From: Limnohabitans sp.
GTDB taxonomy: Bacteria; Pseudomonadota; Gammaproteobacteria; Burkholderiales; Burkholderiaceae_C
Assembly (NCBI GenBank): GCA_015657605.1
Contig: JACDQO010000382.1
Location: 1 to 6,826 of the forward strand
Direction of reading: 5' to 3'
Length of the DNA: 6,826 nucleotides
Positions within the stretch are counted from its first letter, which is position 1; every line of letters starts with the position of its first letter. Below are positions 1 to 6,118 of the stretch, one piece after another. The notes below the pieces were generated by a model. It searched no databases and was not told the origin of the DNA. It saw nothing but the letters and a program-made list of their open reading frames with translations. The position numbers and the translations under genes are program-made.

Positions 1-1003
1 CGCGCAAGCGCATCTGGCGGGCCACTTCGTCGGCGGCTTCCAGGTTGGTGCGGGTGGCGGTTTCTTCGATGTCACCGCCCTTGATGGCGCGGGCCGAGTT
101 CACGTCCACCGACACCAAAGCTTCGGTGTGGTCGATCACGATGGCGCCGCCGGAAGGCAGTTGGACCGTGCGGGCGTAGGCCGATTCGATCTGGTGCTCG
201 ATCTGGAAGCGGGAAAACAGCGGCGCGTCATCGCGGTAGCGCTTCACACGCGGCGCGAATTCGGGCATCACGTGGCTCATGAACTGCTGAGCCTGGTCGT
301 AGATGTCGTCGGTGTCGATCAGAATGTCGCCGATGTCGTTGTTGAAGTAGTCACGAATCGCGCGAATGACCAGGGAGGATTCCTGGTAAATCAGGAAAGC
401 GCCCTTGCCCTGGGTGGCGCCGTCAATCGCGGTCCACAACTTGAGCAGGTAGTTCAGGTCCCACTGCAGCTCGGGCGCTGAGCGGCCAATGCCTGCGGTG
501 CGGGCGATGATGGACATGCCCTTGGGGTATTCCAGCTGGTCCATCGCTTCTTTGAGCTCAGCCCGGTCGTCGCCCTCGATGCGGCGGCTAACACCACCGC
601 CACGGGGGTTGTTGGGCATGAGGACCACGTAACGGCCAGCCAGGCTGACGAAGGTGGTGAGAGCCGCGCCTTTGTTGCCGCGCTCTTCCTTTTCGACCTG
701 CACCAAGAGGGACTGGCCCTCTTTGATGACGTCCTGGATGCGGGCCTGGCTGACGGACACGCCTTCAGCAAAATATTGGCGGGAGATTTCCTTGAAGGGC
801 AAAAAGCCGTGACGGTCTTCGCCGTAGTCGACAAAGCAAGCTTCGAGCGAGGGCTCGACGCGGGTCACGATGGCTTTGTAGATGTTGCCCTTGCGCTGTT
901 CGCGCCCTTCAATTTCGATTTCGTAGTCGAGGAGTTTTTGTCCGTCGACGATGGCCAAGCGGCGCTCTTCAGCTTGCGTGGCGTTGATCAGCATCCGTTT
1001 CAT
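1..1003 (-). CDS. rne: Ribonuclease E, N-terminal part (truncated by window edge)
   Basis: RNase E is the essential endonuclease that starts mRNA decay and processes rRNA and tRNA precursors at the inner membrane; in many proteobacteria it scaffolds the degradosome. The 334 codons present begin [20 protein letters not shown], the family's typical opening. An S1 RNA-binding domain covers about residues 37-120 ([20 protein letters not shown], then [12 protein letters not shown]). The RNase H-like and 5'-sensor regions follow, and the first part of the DNase I-like catalytic domain has [17 protein letters not shown]. Asp300 and Asn302 match the Mg-binding Asp303 and Asn305 of E. coli RNase E. 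I translated this frame through to position 2 and saw no frameshift. The second catalytic Asp, the Zn-link and the C-terminal scaffold lie outside the window. The start is ATG 1003, fixed by family homology and an AGAAGGA ribosome site 7 nt upstream. It is divergent from rluC, as in E. coli. Confidence 0.97.
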   Translation of the reverse strand, partial: MKRMLINATQAEERRLAIVDGQKLLDYEIEIEGREQRKGNIYKAIVTRVEPSLEACFVDYGEDRHGFLPFKEISRQYFAEGVSVSQARIQDVIKEGQSLLVQVEKEERGNKGAALTTFVSLAGRYVVLMPNNPRGGGVSRRIEGDDRAELKEAMDQLEYPKGMSIIARTAGIGRSAPELQWDLNYLLKLWTAIDGATQGKGAFLIYQESSLVIRAIRDYFNNDIGDILIDTDDIYDQAQQFMSHVMPEFAPRVKRYRDDAPLFSRFQIEHQIESAYARTVQLPSGGAIVIDHTEALVSVDVNSARAIKGGDIEETATRTNLEAADEVARQMRLR

Positions 1004-1010
1004 GATGCGT

Positions 1011-1017
1011 TCCTTCT
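1011..1017 (-). promoter_or_regulatory. Ribosome binding site of rne
   Basis: On the minus strand AGAAGGA lies 7 nt before the ATG at 1003. This is a good Shine-Dalgarno match and supports that start over the in-frame ATG three codons later. Confidence 0.8.
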
Positions 1018-1164
1018 CTGTTCAGCTTGGCATGGGCGCAGAAAGTGACTGCGCTCAAAACCTGTTTACACAACCGGCTTTGCGTTCTTGAGAACCACAA
1101 AGCCCACGTTGCCGGAGCTGACGCCTGAAACGAAGGGAATTGCCGAAGGTGACCGACCACTCAG

Positions 1165-1180
1165 CTGTGCAAAAGCACAG
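1165..1180 (-). repeat. Hairpin in presumed rne leader
   Basis: CTGTGC and GCACAG form a 6-bp stem with a four-base loop (TTTT on the rne-sense strand, AAAA on the other), about 160 nt before the rne start. No T-run follows, so it is not a terminator. It is the stem nearest the start codon that I could identify. Confidence 0.5.
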
Positions 1181-1241
1181 GAATGGGGGTCGTGGCGCGT
1201 GGATGGGGCGAGTCAAAAGGTGTGCGGATATTCGTCCACTG

Positions 1242-1258
1242 CCGAGGGTTTCCCTCGG
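1242..1258 (-). repeat. Hairpin in presumed rne leader
   Basis: CCGAGGG and CCCTCGG form a 7-bp stem around a 3-nt loop (AAA on the rne-sense strand), extendable by wobble pairs at the base. No T-run follows. It lies about 240 nt before the rne start. Confidence 0.55.
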
Positions 1259-1369
1259 TGTCTAAGACAAACTGTTGGGCACAAGGCGTGACGAAAACGC
1301 ACGGCTTCGTGAGCCATTTCATCCACATCAGCAAAGTTCCGAACAACACAACCATCTCGCTTTGATCCG

Positions 1370-1394
1370 TTGAGCAGCCCCGGGGGCTGCTCAA
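1370..1394 (-). repeat. Near-perfect 25-nt palindrome (hairpin in rne leader)
   Basis: The arms TTGAGCAGCCCC (1370-1381) and GGGGCTGCTCAA (1383-1394) are fully complementary around one central base. As RNA this would fold into a very stable stem with a small loop. Neither strand has a T-run after it, so it is not a standard intrinsic terminator. It lies about 370 nt upstream of the rne start codon, inside the presumed leader. It could be an RNase E feedback element, a transcript-stabilising stem or a protein-binding site. Only the symmetry is seen directly. Confidence 0.7.
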
Positions 1395-1605
1395 CTTGGG
1401 GTATTCCGTATCTGGGTTTCTGGGCGTCGGCCCAACCTCCGGGGCGTTTTGCCACTGTCGGCGCTGGCCTTCAGTCTGCAAAATCGTGCCGAGGGTGGCA
1501 TCGACCATCTGGTTTGGCGCGGTGGTGGTGGACTAAACTCCTGCTCTCAGGAATCCATTTCCATTTGAATCAACCACTTACAAGCCAATTGCCAGTGGAA
1601 TCGAC

Positions 1606-1611
1606 ATTATA
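1606..1611 (-). promoter_or_regulatory. Candidate rne promoter (-10 box)
   Basis: The minus strand reads CCCTATAATGTCG, a perfect sigma-70 -10 hexamer. No good -35 hexamer lies 16-18 bp upstream; the nearest TTGACG (1648-1643) is 31 bp away, too far. If active, transcription would start near 1599 and give rne a leader of about 595 nt. It would also overlap the 5' end of rluC on the other strand, so the two genes could share control DNA. Confidence is moderate because it rests on one box. Confidence 0.45.
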
Positions 1612-1648
1612 GGGTCCCAAGTCTTGCCGATGCGACGCCTGCCGTCAA

Positions 1649-2614
1649 ATGGTTGTTGGTGGACGAGGAGTCGCCGGCCAGCGATTGGACAACTTTTTGA
1701 TGCGTCATTTGAAAGGCGTGCCCAAAACCCACGTTTACCGCATCATCCGCAGCGGTGAAGTGCGCATCAACAAGGGCCGTGCTTCGGCCGAGACCCGGGT
1801 CGAAAACGGCGACGAGGTGCGTTTGCCGCCAGTGCGTGTTTCCGAAAAAGTCGCAGAAAAAGCCGCCCATCCACCCCCGAGCCGTGAATTCCCCATCTTG
1901 CTCGAAGACGACAGCCTGATGGCCATCGCTAAACCCTCGGGTGTGGCGGTGCACGGTGGATCCGGCGTGAGTTTTGGCGTGATCGAGCAATTGCGTCAGG
2001 CCCGTCCGCAGGCCAAGCTTTTGGAGCTGGTGCACCGGCTGGACCGCGACACCAGCGGCATTTTGCTGGTGGCCAAAAAGCGCAGCGCTCTGAAGCACCT
2101 GCAAGATCAGTTTCGTGAGCGCGAGACCGGCAAGACCTATTTGGCGCTGGTCAAAGGGGACTGGCCTGCCAAGCTCAAGGTGATCGACCAGCCGCTGCAC
2201 AAATTTTTGCTGCCAGGCAAGGATGGGCAAGAAGGCGAGCGCCGTGTCAAGGTGACCACAGCCGATGATCCGGACGGCATGCGTTCGATCACCTTGGTCA
2301 AGGTGGCGCAGCGCCTGCCAGGGGCCACCTTGCTGGAAGTGACCATCAAAACCGGCCGCACCCACCAGATCCGGGTGCATTTGTCCTCGCAAGGCCACCC
2401 GATTGCTGGCGACGACAAATACGGTGATTTTGATTGGAACCGTCAGTTGCAAAGACCAGGTGCTGTACCGGGCCTGAAACGCATGTTTTTGCATGCTTGG
2501 CGCTTGCAGTTCAACGACCCGGTGACCGCCGAGCGCGTCGCTCTGCAAGCCGATTTGCCCCCCGACTTGAAAGCCTACGTTGACCATGCCCAACTCAAGA
2601 CCCCGCCAGTTTGA
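1649..2614 (+). CDS. rluC: 23S rRNA pseudouridine synthase RluC (5' end frameshifted)
   Basis: RluC converts uridines 955, 2504 and 2580 (E. coli numbering) of 23S rRNA to pseudouridine. The readable protein has 321 residues (E. coli 319). An S4 RNA-binding domain spans about residues 9-62 (GQRLDNFLMRHLKGVPKTHV, RSGEVRINKGR). The catalytic RluA-family motif HRLDRDTSG has Asp132 as the nucleophile, and TGRTHQIRVH (235-244) follows. ATG 1649 is only the first ATG of this frame: its first eight residues (MVVGGRGV) are not family-like, while another frame over the same bases reads ATPAVKWLLVDEES, as expected before AGQRLDNF. One base missing near 1671-1673 (TCGCCGG for TCGGCCGG) explains this. 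In the corrected frame the ORF reaches back to 1569 without an ATG, and the only TTG/GTG codons (1653, 1656, 1659) fall inside the conserved segment, so the true start is unknown. The 3' end overlaps the next gene by 29 nt, so it probably leads the operon. Function is certain; the start is not. Confidence 0.93.
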   Translation: MVVGGRGVAGQRLDNFLMRHLKGVPKTHVYRIIRSGEVRINKGRASAETRVENGDEVRLPPVRVSEKVAEKAAHPPPSREFPILLEDDSLMAIAKPSGVAVHGGSGVSFGVIEQLRQARPQAKLLELVHRLDRDTSGILLVAKKRSALKHLQDQFRERETGKTYLALVKGDWPAKLKVIDQPLHKFLLPGKDGQEGERRVKVTTADDPDGMRSITLVKVAQRLPGATLLEVTIKTGRTHQIRVHLSSQGHPIAGDDKYGDFDWNRQLQRPGAVPGLKRMFLHAWRLQFNDPVTAERVALQADLPPDLKAYVDHAQLKTPPV

Positions 2615-3254
2615 CCTGATCGCCTTCGATTGGGACGGCACTTTGTTCGATTCCACCGCCATCATCACCCGCTGCATTCAGCGGGCCGTGGTCGATGTGG
2701 GTGGGCAAGAGCCCAGCCGAGAGGCTGCTTCATATGTCATCGGCATGGCGCTCATGCCCGCGCTGGCCCATGCCGCACCCGATGTGCCCAAGGACAAATA
2801 CCCGGCACTGGGGGAGCGCTATCGCCACCACTACCTTCAGCACCAAAACGACATCAGCCTGTTTGATGGCGTGCTGGGCATGTTGGATGAGCTGAAAGCC
2901 CGGCACCACTGGTTGACGGTGGCCACCGGCAAAAGCCGCCTTGGCCTGAATGAGGCCTTGCAGGCGGTCGAGTTGCGTCACCGTTTTGATGGTTCACGCA
3001 CGGCCGATGAAACCGCGGGCAAGCCCAGCCCCTTGATGCTGCTCGAGTTGATGCGTGAGTTTGGCGTTGAACCCGAGCGCACCTTGATGGTTGGCGACAC
3101 CACGCATGACTTGCAAATGGCGCTGAATGCCGGTTGTGCCAGCGTGGGCGTGAGTTACGGCGCCCACGAGCCCGCGGCCTTTCACGCCCTGAAACCGCGC
3201 CATGTGGCCCACAGCGTGCGTGAACTGCACGATTGGTTGCTGCAACACGCCTGA
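2586..3254 (+). CDS. HAD-family hydrolase, phosphoglycolate phosphatase-like
   Basis: This 222-residue protein belongs to the HAD superfamily subfamily IA, cytosolic phosphatases acting through an aspartyl-phosphate. Motif I is FDWDGTLFDS, with nucleophile Asp15 and acid/base Asp17. A helical cap of about residues 25-90 follows. Motif II is TVATGKSR (Thr114), the motif III lysine is Lys146 in GKPSP, and motif IV is GDTTHD (Asp171, Asp175). All four catalytic motifs are intact. The substrate cannot be read from sequence; phosphoglycolate or pyrophosphate-type substrates are common in relatives. The start is ATG 2586: a TTG two codons earlier is in frame, but ATG gives the usual short lead-in to motif I. 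It overlaps rluC by 29 nt in another frame, which suggests translational coupling, and the following Rieske gene is 21 nt away. Confidence 0.92.
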   Translation: MPNSRPRQFDLIAFDWDGTLFDSTAIITRCIQRAVVDVGGQEPSREAASYVIGMALMPALAHAAPDVPKDKYPALGERYRHHYLQHQNDISLFDGVLGMLDELKARHHWLTVATGKSRLGLNEALQAVELRHRFDGSRTADETAGKPSPLMLLELMREFGVEPERTLMVGDTTHDLQMALNAGCASVGVSYGAHEPAAFHALKPRHVAHSVRELHDWLLQHA

Positions 3255-3264
3255 CGCCAGAAAT

Positions 3265-3270
3265 AAGGAG
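3265..3270 (+). promoter_or_regulatory. Ribosome binding site deciding the Rieske start
   Basis: A perfect AAGGAG ends 5 nt before ATG 3276. The upstream in-frame GTG at 3270 overlaps this site and so is an unlikely start; the next ATG (3285) is 14 nt away, too far. Confidence 0.8.
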
Positions 3271-3275
3271 TGCCC

Positions 3276-3641
3276 ATGGAGCCCATGATCCCTTTGTGCA
3301 ACAGCGCCGACTTGGTCAATGGCGGCCGGGCTGTGCCCTTTGACATCGTCTATGCCGGGCAGACGTGCCGGGCTTTTGCCATCCGCTACCAGGGCCAGGT
3401 GCACGCGTATCTGAACCGCTGCACCCATGTGGCCATGGAAATGGATGTCCAACCGGATCGGTTTTTTGACAACACTGGGCGATGGTTGATGTGTGCAACG
3501 CATGGCGCCACCTACCAACCGGACACCGGGGCTTGCGCGGGCGGTCCGTGTCGCGGTGGCTTGGTCTCAATAGACTTGTCAGAGCGTGATGGTGTGGTTC
3601 ACTGGCATACTGCCTACAACTTAAAACCTGTTGAATTTTGA
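3276..3641 (+). CDS. Small Rieske [2Fe-2S] ferredoxin-like protein
   Basis: This 121-residue protein is essentially one Rieske domain, an electron carrier binding a [2Fe-2S] cluster through two Cys and two His. The ligands are visible: Cys49-Thr-His51 (NRCTHVAM) and Cys73-Ala-Thr-His76 (LMCATHGATY), 21 residues apart, within the family's spacing. A GPCRGG turn follows at 90-95, as in stand-alone ferredoxin subunits. No signal peptide or membrane segment is seen, so it is probably cytosolic. No oxygenase or reductase gene lies beside it, so the redox partner is unknown. Its setting between a HAD phosphatase and an S49 peptidase gives no functional clue beyond co-expression: it starts 21 nt after the HAD gene and stops 2 nt before the peptidase ATG. 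The fold is firm; the role is not assigned. Confidence 0.92.
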   Translation: MEPMIPLCNSADLVNGGRAVPFDIVYAGQTCRAFAIRYQGQVHAYLNRCTHVAMEMDVQPDRFFDNTGRWLMCATHGATYQPDTGACAGGPCRGGLVSIDLSERDGVVHWHTAYNLKPVEF

Positions 3642-3643
3642 CC

Positions 3644-4660
3644 ATGCAAGACCCCCAGGACCATACGTCCAAGCCCGTTGAAACTTCAAACATGCCGCCA
3701 GCAGAAGCCGTCCCGGCGCCTGCTTTGGCCGCTCAGGAAAATTGGGCGCGCGAAACTTTGGAAAAACTGGCTTTTGCCAATTTGAAAGAGCAGCAAAGCG
3801 ATCGCCGCTGGAAATTGTGTTTGCGCTTGGCGTGGATGGGGATTGTCATTTTTGTCATTTGGCAAGTTTTCAGCTTCGGTTCGCCCGCGACCAGCCCCAG
3901 CTTTCCGCACACCGCCTTGGTCACCATCGTGGGTGAAATATCCTCAGACACCGAAGCCAGTGCAGAAAATGTCATGGCGTCCATGCGCACCGCGCTCGAA
4001 GACCCGGGCTCCAGGGCACTGGTGCTGTTGATCAACTCACCGGGCGGTAGTCCCGTGCAGGCCGGTTTGATCAACGACGAGATCACCCGATTGCGGGCGT
4101 TGCACAACAAACCCATCTATGCGGTGGTGGAAGAGTCTTGCGCCTCTGCGGCTTACTACATTGCCGCTGCCACAGACCAAATCTTTGTGGACAAAGCCAG
4201 CCTGGTGGGCAGCATCGGGGTCTTGATGGACGGTTTTGGTTTCACGGGCCTGATGGACAAGCTGGGCGTCGAGCGTCGCTTGATGACGGCCGGTGAGAAC
4301 AAAGGATTTCTGGACCCCTTCAGTCCTCAAACCGGGCCTCAGCGCGTGCATGCCCAGGCCATGCTGGATCAGATCCACAAGCAATTCATTGACGTTGTGA
4401 AAAAGGGCAGGGGGGGATCGGCTCAAAGACAGCCCTGGCCTGTTCAGTGGTTGTTTTGGAGCGGGCAACAAGCCGTGGATTTGGGATTGGCCGACAGCTT
4501 GGGCAGTGTCGACGGCGTGGCCAGAGATGTGGTCAAGGCCCCCGATGTGATCGACTACACCCAGCGTGAAAATGTGGCCGAGCGCCTGGTCAAGCGTTTT
4601 GGCGTCGCGGTGGGCGAGGGCTCTGTTCGTGTGTTGAACAAGCCAGTGGTCTTGCGCTGA
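3644..4660 (+). CDS. sppA: S49 family signal-peptide peptidase (short SppA type), membrane-anchored
   Basis: SppA-type peptidases degrade leftover signal peptides and other membrane-associated peptides with a Ser-Lys dyad. The product has 338 residues. A Pro/Ala-rich cytoplasmic tail (1-55) leads to one membrane segment at about 58-78 (WMGIVIFVIWQVF), then the protease domain. NSPGGSP (131-137) is the conserved loop near the oxyanion site. The predicted nucleophile is Ser168 in ESCASAAYYIA and the general base Lys220 in AGENKGFLDPFSP, as in the short Bacillus SppA. Residues 258-269 read GSAQRQPWPVQW, unlike the family; adding and removing one base around them gives DRLKDSPGLFSG (see findings). 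ATG 3644 was chosen over the TTG at 3638, which overlaps the Rieske stop. No clear ribosome site is seen, so translation probably depends on coupling to the Rieske gene. It is the last gene of the plus-strand operon. Confidence 0.93.
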   Translation: MQDPQDHTSKPVETSNMPPAEAVPAPALAAQENWARETLEKLAFANLKEQQSDRRWKLCLRLAWMGIVIFVIWQVFSFGSPATSPSFPHTALVTIVGEISSDTEASAENVMASMRTALEDPGSRALVLLINSPGGSPVQAGLINDEITRLRALHNKPIYAVVEESCASAAYYIAAATDQIFVDKASLVGSIGVLMDGFGFTGLMDKLGVERRLMTAGENKGFLDPFSPQTGPQRVHAQAMLDQIHKQFIDVVKKGRGGSAQRQPWPVQWLFWSGQQAVDLGLADSLGSVDGVARDVVKAPDVIDYTQRENVAERLVKRFGVAVGEGSVRVLNKPVVLR

Positions 4661-4679
4661 CCATCACGCCACCCCAACA

Positions 4680-5452
4680 TCAAGGCCCGATGGCGTAAAC
4701 CGCGGGCGTATGACCATCAGGGCCTTTAAGGCCCTTTTTCCATTGGGCGACGCTGTGGCTTTGGATGTTGACCGATGGCAAGGTCAGGCCGCTGGCAATG
4801 GCCAGCCGAGTGGTGGCTTGTAGGCTTTGCAGCAAGCCGTCCAGCATGGCGGCATTGCGGTAAGGGGTTTCTATCCACAACTGGGTTTGGCCGGTTTTGA
4901 AGGCCAATGACTCCAGCTGCTTGATGCGTGCCGACCGCTGCGCCGCGTCTTGGGGTAAATACCCCACAAAAGCAAAATTTTGTCCGTTTCAGGCCACTGG
5001 CCGCGAGAGCCAGCAGCAAAGACACGGGACCCACCAACGGCACCACAGAGATGCCCAGATCGTGCGCGGCCCGCACCACCGAGCTGCCCGGGTCTGCCAC
5101 GGCAGGCATGCCCGCTTCGCTCACCAAGCCCACATCGTGCCCTGCAAGGCAGCGCCCAGCAGCGGTTTGCCATCAAAGCCGGACTGGTGGTCGCCTTTTT
5201 GTGCACATGGCGCGGCAGCTCTGTGATGGTTTGTTCGGGCAGAGGGGCTATCAAGCTGTGGGTCTCGCCCACGCGCTTTAAAAATGCCCGTGTGCTTTTG
5301 GCGTTTTCGCACACCCAGTGTTGGATGCGCGCGGCGCAAGCCAGGGTGTGGGTCGGCAGTACCTCGCTGATCGGGGCTTGTTCGGCGCAGCCAAAATCAA
5401 GGGGTGTGGGCACCAAAAAAAGACGCCCTTGGAGTGGCTTGGGCGCGTTCAC
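4680..5452 (-). pseudogene. RsmI-like SAM-dependent methyltransferase (COG0313), three frameshifts
   Basis: This belongs to the tetrapyrrole-methylase fold family that includes RsmI, the 16S rRNA C1402 ribose methyltransferase. The opening LFLVPTPLDFGCAEQAPI differs from true RsmI (which has VATPIGNL), so it is the shorter paralogue common in Burkholderiales, with substrate unclear. Recognisable parts in different frames are the N-terminus to ELPRHVHKK; then FDGKPLLGAALQG; then VGLVSEAGMPAVADPGSSVV and GPVSLLLALAASGL; then FVGYLPQDAAQRSARIKQLE, TGQTQLWIETPYRNAA and LTLPSV to the stop. Restoring one G (minus strand) at 5194-5195 and one C near 5139-5140, and removing one A at 4987-4989, gives a continuous 257-residue protein. 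GTG 5452 overlaps the maf stop by 4 nt (GTGA), so it is translationally coupled to maf. It converges on sppA, with stops 19 nt apart. The indels may be sequencing errors; as written the gene is broken. Confidence 0.85.
4719..4739 (+). terminator. Intrinsic terminator of the rluC-sppA operon
   Basis: AGGGCC - TTTAA - GGCCCT forms a G+C-rich stem followed directly by further T's (TTTTT at 4735-4739), 58 nt after the sppA stop. The T-run is on the plus side only; read from the minus strand the stem is followed by TGATGG, so it stops the sppA transcript but not the opposing one. It lies entirely within the 3' coding end of the convergent methyltransferase gene. Confidence 0.85.
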
Positions 5453-6069
5453 AACAGTTTCACTCCGGCTTGGCGCAGCAATCGTGCGGTGCGGATGAGG
5501 GGCAGCCCGATCAGTGCGGTCGGGTCGTCGTTGTCGATCGACTCCAAAAGGGCAATGCCCAAGCCCTCGCTTTTGGCGCTGCCTGCGCAGTCGTAGGGCT
5601 GTTCGGCCTGCAAATAAGCTTCGATCTCCTCGTCGCTCAAGTCGCGAAAGACCACCCGCACCTCGGCCAAATCAACTTGCTCAAAGCCCGAAGCCAAGCA
5701 AACCACCGCCAAAGCGGTCTGAAAAATCACGGTTTGCCCCCGCATTTGGCGCAACTGGGCAACCGCACGGGCGTGTTCGCCCGGTTTGCCCAAGGGCTGT
5801 CCCGCCAGATCGGCCACTTGGTCGGAGCCGATCACCACCGCTTCGGGGTGAAGCGCAGCCACCGCCTGGGCCTTGGCCAAAGCCAAGCGCAAGGCCAAAT
5901 CTCTGGGGTGCTCGCCTGCCCGAGGTGTTTCGTCCACTTCAGGTGCGGTCACCTCAAAAGGAATGCGCAGACGCTCCAGCAACTCGCGCCTGTAAAGCGA
6001 GGACGAGCCCAGCACCACAGAGCGGCTGACGGGACTGTGAAGGGGTGATTGGGCAGAAGTCGTTGTCAA
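5449..6069 (-). CDS. maf: Maf-family nucleotide pyrophosphatase, YceF type (7-methyl-GTP)
   Basis: Maf proteins hydrolyse non-canonical nucleoside triphosphates to monophosphate plus pyrophosphate; the YceF branch prefers 7-methyl-GTP and probably clears modified nucleotides from RNA turnover. The 206-residue frame shows LGSSSLYRRELLERL (20-34), APEVDETPR (42-50), GSDQV (81-85, with catalytic-site Asp83), GKP (94-96), CAGSAKSEGLG (161-171) and LIGLPLI (186-192). The SDQV and CAGSxKSEG combination is that of E. coli YceF, not the dTTP/UTP-type YhdE. The start is uncertain. TTG 6069 gives an 18-residue lead; no ATG lies in frame back to the upstream stop, and GTG 6018 or 6015 would start directly at the conserved strand. 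No clear ribosome site precedes any of them. It is the first gene of a two-gene minus-strand unit with the methyltransferase, and divergent from yceD. Confidence 0.93.
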   Translation of the reverse strand: MTTTSAQSPLHSPVSRSVVLGSSSLYRRELLERLRIPFEVTAPEVDETPRAGEHPRDLALRLALAKAQAVAALHPEAVVIGSDQVADLAGQPLGKPGEHARAVAQLRQMRGQTVIFQTALAVVCLASGFEQVDLAEVRVVFRDLSDEEIEAYLQAEQPYDCAGSAKSEGLGIALLESIDNDDPTALIGLPLIRTARLLRQAGVKLL

Positions 6070-6118
6070 AGCGCAGATCTCAATGTGTTCAGAGGGGTGA
6101 TTCTCTTACACTGCTGCC

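Larger units (their letters stand above)
1004..1648. other. Long gene-free divergent region between rne and rluC
   Basis: About 645 bp separate the starts of rne and rluC. Open frames here (the longest about 115 codons, minus strand 1508-1161) have no recognisable motif, no good ribosome site and low-complexity Trp/Pro/His-rich translations, so I do not call genes. The region holds a perfect minus-strand -10 box at 1606-1611 and inverted repeats at 1165-1180, 1242-1258, 1370-1394 and 1421-1434. The simplest reading is that most of it is the untranslated leader of rne. Long rne leaders are known from enterobacteria, where leader stem-loops let RNase E cleave and limit its own mRNA. Equivalence here is inference. 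The true 5' end of rluC may also extend into the last 50 or so bases. Confidence 0.6.

Noticed and set aside
1370..1394. Palindrome read as an intrinsic terminator for rne or rluC
   Set aside because: Neither strand has a T-run after the stem, and it lies upstream of both genes rather than after one.
1161..1612. Open frames of 80-115 codons on both strands in the rne-rluC gap
   Set aside because: They overlap one another, lack ribosome sites and motifs, and span hairpins; no support for translation.
1607..2677. A 356-codon open frame on the minus strand opposite rluC
   Set aside because: It is antisense to a well-supported rluC, is His/Gln-rich as expected for a shadow of G+C-rich coding DNA, and has no recognisable domain.
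4680..5452. Three separate minus-strand ORFs (about 95, 135 and 193 codons) as independent genes
   Set aside because: They are consecutive pieces of one RsmI-like protein in different frames; only part of each is family-like, and single-base corrections join them.
5404..6048. A 214-codon plus-strand frame opposite maf
   Set aside because: It is antisense to a clear YceF-type Maf protein and has no domain of its own.
6064..6069. Perfect minus-strand TTGACA as a maf -35 box
   Set aside because: No -10 hexamer lies 16-18 bp downstream, and the bases overlap the likely TTG start and second codon of maf.
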